A stretch of DNA of 36,616 nt, taken from Chloroflexota bacterium (lineage in GTDB: Bacteria; Chloroflexota; Dehalococcoidia; SAR202; UBA826). The notes beneath the pieces were generated by a model. That model was not told where the DNA came from and made no database searches. It saw only the letters and a program-made list of their open reading frames with translations. Where the stretch lies: the NCBI GenBank assembly GCA_002696685.1, contig NZSI01000039.1:30115-66730 (forward strand), in the 5' to 3' direction. The position numbers and the translations under genes were made by a program. Positions 32,680-36,616 of this stretch are shown in pieces; the stretch's first letter is position 1; each line of letters begins with the position of its first letter.

Positions 32680-33512
32680 TGCCTCTTAAAGTAAGAAAAC
32701 CGTTGACGCCGGGACAGAGAGGACTTGTTCTTCAAACTACCGATGATATAACGCAAAGAAAACCCAAAAAAAGTCTTGTTAAACCCGTTAAGAAAACGGG
32801 AGGAAGAAATTCTTCTGGCCGTATCACTGTTAGACACAGAGGTGGGGGCCACAAAAAACGGTACAGAGTTATCGACTTTAAAAGGGATAATTTTGGTATC
32901 CCAGGAACTGTTGAGACCATTGAGTACGACCCGAATAGGTCCTCTAGGATCGCACTGATTAAATTTGAAAATGGTGATTGGAGATATATTCTTGCTCCCA
33001 ACGAACTGAGAGTTGGGCACAGAGTAATATCTGGTGAAAATGCGGATATAAGCCCTGGCAATGCTCTTTCTTTGGAGAATATACCTTCGGGTACAGTTGT
33101 TCATAATGTGGAACTTAAAGTTGGGAGGGGAGGGCAGATAGTCAGGAGTGCAGGTAGTTCTGCCCAAGTTCTAGCTACGGATGGAAAGTACACTCTGTTG
33201 AGGTTACCTTCTGGAGAAATGAGAAATATTCTTAGCGCTTGTATGGCTACTGTAGGTCAACTTAGTGCTGTTGATAATAAGAATGTGAAGCTCGGCAAAG
33301 CGGGTAGGAAGCGCCATTTAGGTATAAGACCTACAGTTCGTGGTGTTGCAATGGCTCCTAATGCTCATCCCCATGGCGGCGGTGAAGGTAGATCCCCTAT
33401 TGGGATGCCTGGACCTAAGACCCCTTGGGGTAAGCCGGCGTTGGGCTATAGGACCAGAAAAAAGAAGAAACCTTCTAGTAAATTCATAGTTAGAAGGCGA
33501 TACCAAAAGTAA
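32679..33512 (+). CDS. rplB: 50S ribosomal protein L2
   Basis: A 277-aa protein essential for subunit joining and the peptidyl-transferase centre. [23 protein letters not shown] and the C-terminal [13 protein letters not shown] are diagnostic. His230 (E. coli His229) is kept, but the preceding residue, normally Asp (VDHPHGG), is Ala229 (PNAHPHGG). The start overlaps the rplW stop (TAATG). Length is normal. Confidence 0.97.
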   Translation: MPLKVRKPLTPGQRGLVLQTTDDITQRKPKKSLVKPVKKTGGRNSSGRITVRHRGGGHKKRYRVIDFKRDNFGIPGTVETIEYDPNRSSRIALIKFENGDWRYILAPNELRVGHRVISGENADISPGNALSLENIPSGTVVHNVELKVGRGGQIVRSAGSSAQVLATDGKYTLLRLPSGEMRNILSACMATVGQLSAVDNKNVKLGKAGRKRHLGIRPTVRGVAMAPNAHPHGGGEGRSPIGMPGPKTPWGKPALGYRTRKKKKPSSKFIVRRRYQK

Positions 33513-33532
33513 GGAGTTTAGGGCTTTTCAAA

Positions 33533-33811
33533 ATGTCTAGGTCAATAAAAAAGGGTCCGTACGTAAACCCGAAACTGGCGAAGAAAGTGGAGAATGCAAT
33601 TCGCTCTAACAGCCGTGAGGTAATTAGAACATGGTCACGAGCCTCGGTCATCATGCCGGATATGCTTAGTTTAACCATAGCTGTCCACGATGGTCGTCGA
33701 CATGTGCCTGTTTTTGTTACAGAAAATATGGTTGGACATAAGTTGGGGGAGTTTGCCCCCACGAGAACATTTCGAGGGCATTCTTCCAGGATTGAACGGA
33801 TTTCTGGTTGA
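33533..33811 (+). CDS. rpsS: 30S ribosomal protein S19
   Basis: A 92-aa small-subunit head protein. [15 protein letters not shown] and [22 protein letters not shown] are the family signatures. AAGGAG is found about 17 bases before the ATG and the gene follows rplB by 20 bases. RimM, encoded upstream, is known to bind S19. Confidence 0.97.
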   Translation: MSRSIKKGPYVNPKLAKKVENAIRSNSREVIRTWSRASVIMPDMLSLTIAVHDGRRHVPVFVTENMVGHKLGEFAPTRTFRGHSSRIERISG

Positions 33812-33847
33812 TAGCTAAAGTTTAATAGGGTTAATTAGGTAAATACA

Positions 33848-34186
33848 GTGAGTATAAGAGCAAAATCTAGTAACACAGGGATATCGGTAAAGAAACTTAA
33901 ACCGATAGTGAATCTTGTGAGAGGCATGAATGTGGAAGAAGCTCTCACAACATTAAGATTTATGCCCTCTCCTGCAGCCGCTAGGGTGGCTAAAACGGTT
34001 AAGTCTGCTGCCTCAAATGCGGAGAATGAATTGATGGCTCGGACTGAAGATTTGAAAATTTCAGAGATTTTTGCAAACGAAGCCCCTAGGCTTAAACGGT
34101 TTAGGGCTAGAGCGCGAGGCCGGGTTGGGCGGATCATTAGGAGAAGTAGTCACATAACGGTTGTCGTTGATGAGGAGGGACTGTAG
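33848..34186 (+). CDS. rplV: 50S ribosomal protein L22
   Basis: A 112-aa protein lining the exit tunnel. KLKPIVNLVRGMNVEEALTTL and KRFRARARGRVGRIIRRSSHITVVV are typical. The start is GTG, with AGGT upstream. Its stop is immediately followed by the rpsC TTG start, one base apart. Confidence 0.96.
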   Translation: MSIRAKSSNTGISVKKLKPIVNLVRGMNVEEALTTLRFMPSPAAARVAKTVKSAASNAENELMARTEDLKISEIFANEAPRLKRFRARARGRVGRIIRRSSHITVVVDEEGL

Positions 34187-34187
34187 T

Positions 34188-34937
34188 TTGGGTCAAAAAA
34201 TTCATCCGAACGGATTTAGGGTCGGTATAACGAAGGATTGGAATGCCACTTGGTTTGCCCGTGGTTCTGAGTATGCGAATCTTGTAAATCAAGATATAAC
34301 CATTCGGGGCAAGATAAACGCTATGTACGAGGATGCTGGGATAACCAAGGTGGATATTCAGCGGGATTCCAACGAGGTCGCTGTGACTATTCATACCGCG
34401 AGACCGGGTATCGTGATAGGTAGAGGGGGTACACGTGTTGACGAGCTCAGGAAAGAACTTGACTTTATGACTGGTAATCGTAGAACCCGTCTGAATGTTA
34501 AAGAGGTTAGGCAACCGGAACTCGATGCCTATTTGGTCGCGAGAAATATTGCAGACCAACTTGAGAGACGCATTGCATTCAGGCGAGCTATTAGGCAGTC
34601 ACTCACCAGAACCATGCAGGCTGGGGCAGAGGGGATAAAAATTATAGCTTCCGGTAGATTGGCTGGAGCTGATATCGCGAGGCAGGAGAAAGCCCATGAA
34701 GGGAGAGTTCCGCTCCACACCCTGAGAGCTGATATTGACTATGGGTTAGCAGAAGCTGCTACTGAGTTTGGGGTTATCGGTGTGAAGGTTTGGATATGTC
34801 GGGGCGAGATTATGAACCCGACAATAATCGGAGAATCTGTTGATAGACCAGAGCTGCCGATCGCGGGATCGAATGAGGATGAGGATGTTCCGGCTATAGA
34901 GGTTTTGGTGACTGCAGATGAAGAGTCCGACCTATAA
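34188..34937 (+). CDS. rpsC: 30S ribosomal protein S3
   Basis: A 249-aa protein with a KH domain near residues 40-110 (IHTARPGIVIGRGGTRVDELRKEL) and the C-terminal domain IKIIASGRLAGADIARQEK..GRVPLHTLRADIDYG, part of the mRNA entry helicase. The correct start is TTG at 34188, giving the standard MGQKIHPNGFRVG; GAGGAGGGA lies before it. The in-frame ATG at 34161 lies within rplV and adds nine atypical residues. A short acidic tail ends the protein. Confidence 0.96.
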   Translation: MGQKIHPNGFRVGITKDWNATWFARGSEYANLVNQDITIRGKINAMYEDAGITKVDIQRDSNEVAVTIHTARPGIVIGRGGTRVDELRKELDFMTGNRRTRLNVKEVRQPELDAYLVARNIADQLERRIAFRRAIRQSLTRTMQAGAEGIKIIASGRLAGADIARQEKAHEGRVPLHTLRADIDYGLAEAATEFGVIGVKVWICRGEIMNPTIIGESVDRPELPIAGSNEDEDVPAIEVLVTADEESDL

Positions 34938-35011
34938 TAAATTGAGTAAGAAAACTCATGTATGTCAGATCACTGTAAACAGGATAATTAAGCAGACATA
35001 GGAATTGCAAA

Positions 35012-35440
35012 ATGTTGCAGCCAAAAAGAGTTAAATACAGAAACCATCACAGAGGACGAAGGAAAGGTATGGCCACTTCTGGCAGTAGCCTTAACTTCGG
35101 CGAATATGGTTTGAAAGCCACAGAGAACGCTTGGATCACTTCCAGACAGATTGAGGCAGCTAGGCGTGCTATGACTCGATATGCTAGGAGAGGTGGCCGT
35201 ATGTGGATACGGGTGTTTCCCGATAAGAGTGTAACGGCCCGCGCGGCTGAGACTAGGATGGGGAAAGGAAAGGGAGCACCAGACCATTGGGTTGCAGTAA
35301 TAAAACCTGGGCGAGTTCTTTTTGAGATGGCGGGAATACCAGAGGACATAGCGAAACATGCACTGACTCTCGCGGCTTCTAAGATGCCCATGGGCACACG
35401 GATAGTCTCGAGGCCTGGCATTGGCTCCGCTGCTAGTTAA
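35012..35440 (+). CDS. rplP: 50S ribosomal protein L16
   Basis: A 142-aa protein near the A site of the large subunit. [20 protein letters not shown] and the [31 protein letters not shown] segment are diagnostic; the latter contains the conserved Arg-rich loop. AGGA precedes the ATG. It follows rpsC by 74 bases. Confidence 0.97.
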   Translation: MLQPKRVKYRNHHRGRRKGMATSGSSLNFGEYGLKATENAWITSRQIEAARRAMTRYARRGGRMWIRVFPDKSVTARAAETRMGKGKGAPDHWVAVIKPGRVLFEMAGIPEDIAKHALTLAASKMPMGTRIVSRPGIGSAAS

Positions 35441-35457
35441 TCAAGGCGTATTTTAAG

Positions 35458-35661
35458 ATGGCAGAAATAGATGACATAAGAGCACTAAATGACGAGGATC
35501 TGGCTGAGGAATTGGAATCTACCCAGAAGGATATGATGAACCTTAGATTTCGGGTTGCAACGATGCAATTGACCAATGTGAATGAGATTAGAATGGCCAG
35601 AAAGAGGATTGCCAGAATAATGACGGTGATTCGTGAAAGAGAAATTGTAGAGAGTTCTTAA
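35458..35661 (+). CDS. rpmC: 50S ribosomal protein L29
   Basis: A 67-aa helical hairpin protein near the tunnel exit. [22 protein letters not shown] and the C-terminal [16 protein letters not shown] are typical. Its stop shares a base with the rpsQ start (TAATG). Confidence 0.94.
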   Translation: MAEIDDIRALNDEDLAEELESTQKDMMNLRFRVATMQLTNVNEIRMARKRIARIMTVIREREIVESS

Positions 35662-36008
35662 TGAGTTACGAAAGAAGAAAAATCAAGATAGGTAAAGTTG
35701 TTAGCGATAAAATGGATAAAACCATTGTTGTATCTGTTGAATGGCTGCAACCGCACCGTGTCTATAAAAAGAACGTGCGAAAGTGGAGTCGATTCAAAGT
35801 GCACGATAGTAGTAATGAATGCCGACTTGGTGACACAGTTCGTATCATTGAAACAAGGCCTACATCGAAAACCAAACGCTGGAAAGTAGAGGAAGTTTTG
35901 CAGAAGGGTGATGTAGCTGAGCTGCAGCCGTCTGAAATTAATATGGATGACTTCGATTCCTCTGGGCATGAACGAGTTGAGAATGATGTTTCTGAGGTTA
36001 ATGATTAG
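35661..36008 (+). CDS. rpsQ: 30S ribosomal protein S17 with C-terminal extension
   Basis: The core is standard S17: [27 protein letters not shown] and [20 protein letters not shown]17 is usually about 85 aa; this one is 115, with about 30 extra acidic residues at the C-terminus ([22 protein letters not shown]). The start overlaps rpmC (TAATG). An acidic tail is also found on L4 in this cluster. Confidence 0.95.
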   Translation: MSYERRKIKIGKVVSDKMDKTIVVSVEWLQPHRVYKKNVRKWSRFKVHDSSNECRLGDTVRIIETRPTSKTKRWKVEEVLQKGDVAELQPSEINMDDFDSSGHERVENDVSEVND

Positions 36009-36057
36009 TACTACGGAACGTTCCTATTCCGTTAATTAGAGAGAAATTGTAAGAGTT

Positions 36058-36426
36058 ATGATCCAACAATACACAAGGCTTAAAGTGGCAGATAATTCCG
36101 GTGCTCGGGTTATCAGTTGTATAGGTGTTCCGGGGGGTTCGGGTAGGAAATACGCGTGGCTTGGCGACATTATAGTTGCATCCGTGAAGGAGGCTTCACC
36201 GTCCGGGACGGTGAAAAAAGGTGAAGTAGTCAAGGCTGTTGTCGTCAGGACTGCAAAGGGGCACAGGCGGAAGGACGGCTCACATATTAAATTTGATGAA
36301 AATGCGGCGGTTATTGTGAATGATGACCGTATGCCAAGGGGAACGCGAGTTTTTGGCCCAGTTGCAAGGGAACTGAGGGACAAAGACTTTATGCGGATTG
36401 TATCTTTGGCTCCAGAGGTTATCTAA
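36058..36426 (+). CDS. rplN: 50S ribosomal protein L14
   Basis: A 122-aa protein at the subunit interface. [24 protein letters not shown] and the [27 protein letters not shown] ending are diagnostic. It follows rpsQ by 49 bases. Its stop overlaps the rplX start (TAATG). Confidence 0.97.
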   Translation: MIQQYTRLKVADNSGARVISCIGVPGGSGRKYAWLGDIIVASVKEASPSGTVKKGEVVKAVVVRTAKGHRRKDGSHIKFDENAAVIVNDDRMPRGTRVFGPVARELRDKDFMRIVSLAPEVI

Positions 36427-36616
36427 TGAGGATAAAAAAGAGTGACTTGGTTTTGATCACGAAAGGTAAAGATAGAGGAAAGCAAGGTACGGTTCAGCAA
36501 ACTATTAAATCAAAAAAAAGGGTTGTTGTTGAAGGGGTGGGAATGGTCAAACGCCATATGAGAGCTCAAGGTATGCGAGGGGCGGAGATCATAGAAAAGG
36601 AAATGTCGGTGTCGAT
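36426..36616 (+). CDS. rplX: 50S ribosomal protein L24 (partial, cut by window end)
   Basis: The first 63 codons are visible. LVLITKGKDRGKQGTV is the KOW motif, and VVVEGVGMVKRHMRAQ is the typical following segment. L24 starts assembly of the large subunit. The C-terminal part lies beyond the window. The gene order (rplN then rplX) is the expected spc order. Confidence 0.93.
   Translation, partial: MRIKKSDLVLITKGKDRGKQGTVQQTIKSKKRVVVEGVGMVKRHMRAQGMRGAEIIEKEMSVS

Noticed and set aside
34161..34187. ATG start for S3 within rplV
   Set aside because: Adds nine atypical residues; TTG at 34188 gives the conserved MGQKIHP start with a strong Shine-Dalgarno.
1..36616. CRISPR arrays, insertion sequences, tRNA genes and phage genes
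   Set aside because: No regularly spaced repeats, transposase-like frames, or tRNA T-arm patterns with matching acceptor stems were seen on reading; a tRNAscan or repeat search would be needed to be sure.

Overview
The window looks like a chromosomal segment of a moderately AT-rich bacterium. I read it as Chloroflexota, most likely a Dehalococcoidia/SAR202-type lineage. That placement is inference from gene content: a stand-alone GuaB3-type IMP dehydrogenase, an F420-type (DUF385) oxidoreductase, a long Rel protein, frequent GTG/TTG starts, and ribosomal proteins with extra tails. I could not run a phylogeny. I saw no rRNA, tRNA, CRISPR array, insertion sequence or phage gene.

Layout. Bases 1-5900 are an accessory stretch: a tiny basic protein, a 500-base gap, a short-chain dehydrogenase, three small minus-strand genes (two membrane proteins and a Cys/His-rich protein), a cupin, a DUF385 protein with an unclear start, an NTF2-like protein, and a GNAT plus aminoglycoside-phosphotransferase-like pair. 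Bases 6169-8128 hold prfA and prmC, the release factor and the enzyme that methylates its GGQ motif. A convergent guaB3 follows, with a roughly 300-base leader containing a perfect 12-bp terminator hairpin. Bases 9682-11611 pair queG with a protein resembling Nmad3 (nucleotide-modification-associated domain 3). Next come a metal-type ABC transporter without a binding protein and an MFS carrier.

Bases 15016-19436 form a thiamin-precursor salvage operon under a TPP riboswitch: ABC ATPase, permease, binding lipoprotein, TenA and ThiD. The riboswitch probably acts by hiding the ribosome-binding site of the first gene. A second MFS carrier follows. On the minus strand lie hisS and an M24 peptidase; divergent from them is rel, followed by rpsT, rpsP, khpA and rimM.

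From 27391 a consensus sigma-70 promoter drives a merged str/S10/spc cluster: rpsL, rpsG, fusA, rpsJ, rplC, rplD, rplW, rplB, rpsS, rplV, rpsC, rplP, rpmC, rpsQ, rplN and a partial rplX cut by the window edge. No tuf gene lies between fusA and rpsJ.

Most promising for follow-up: the queG/Nmad3-like pair, the guaB3 leader, the Rel protein with a QFDD synthetase motif beside an intact hydrolase domain, the riboswitch-controlled thiamin salvage operon, and several small genes without recognised families.
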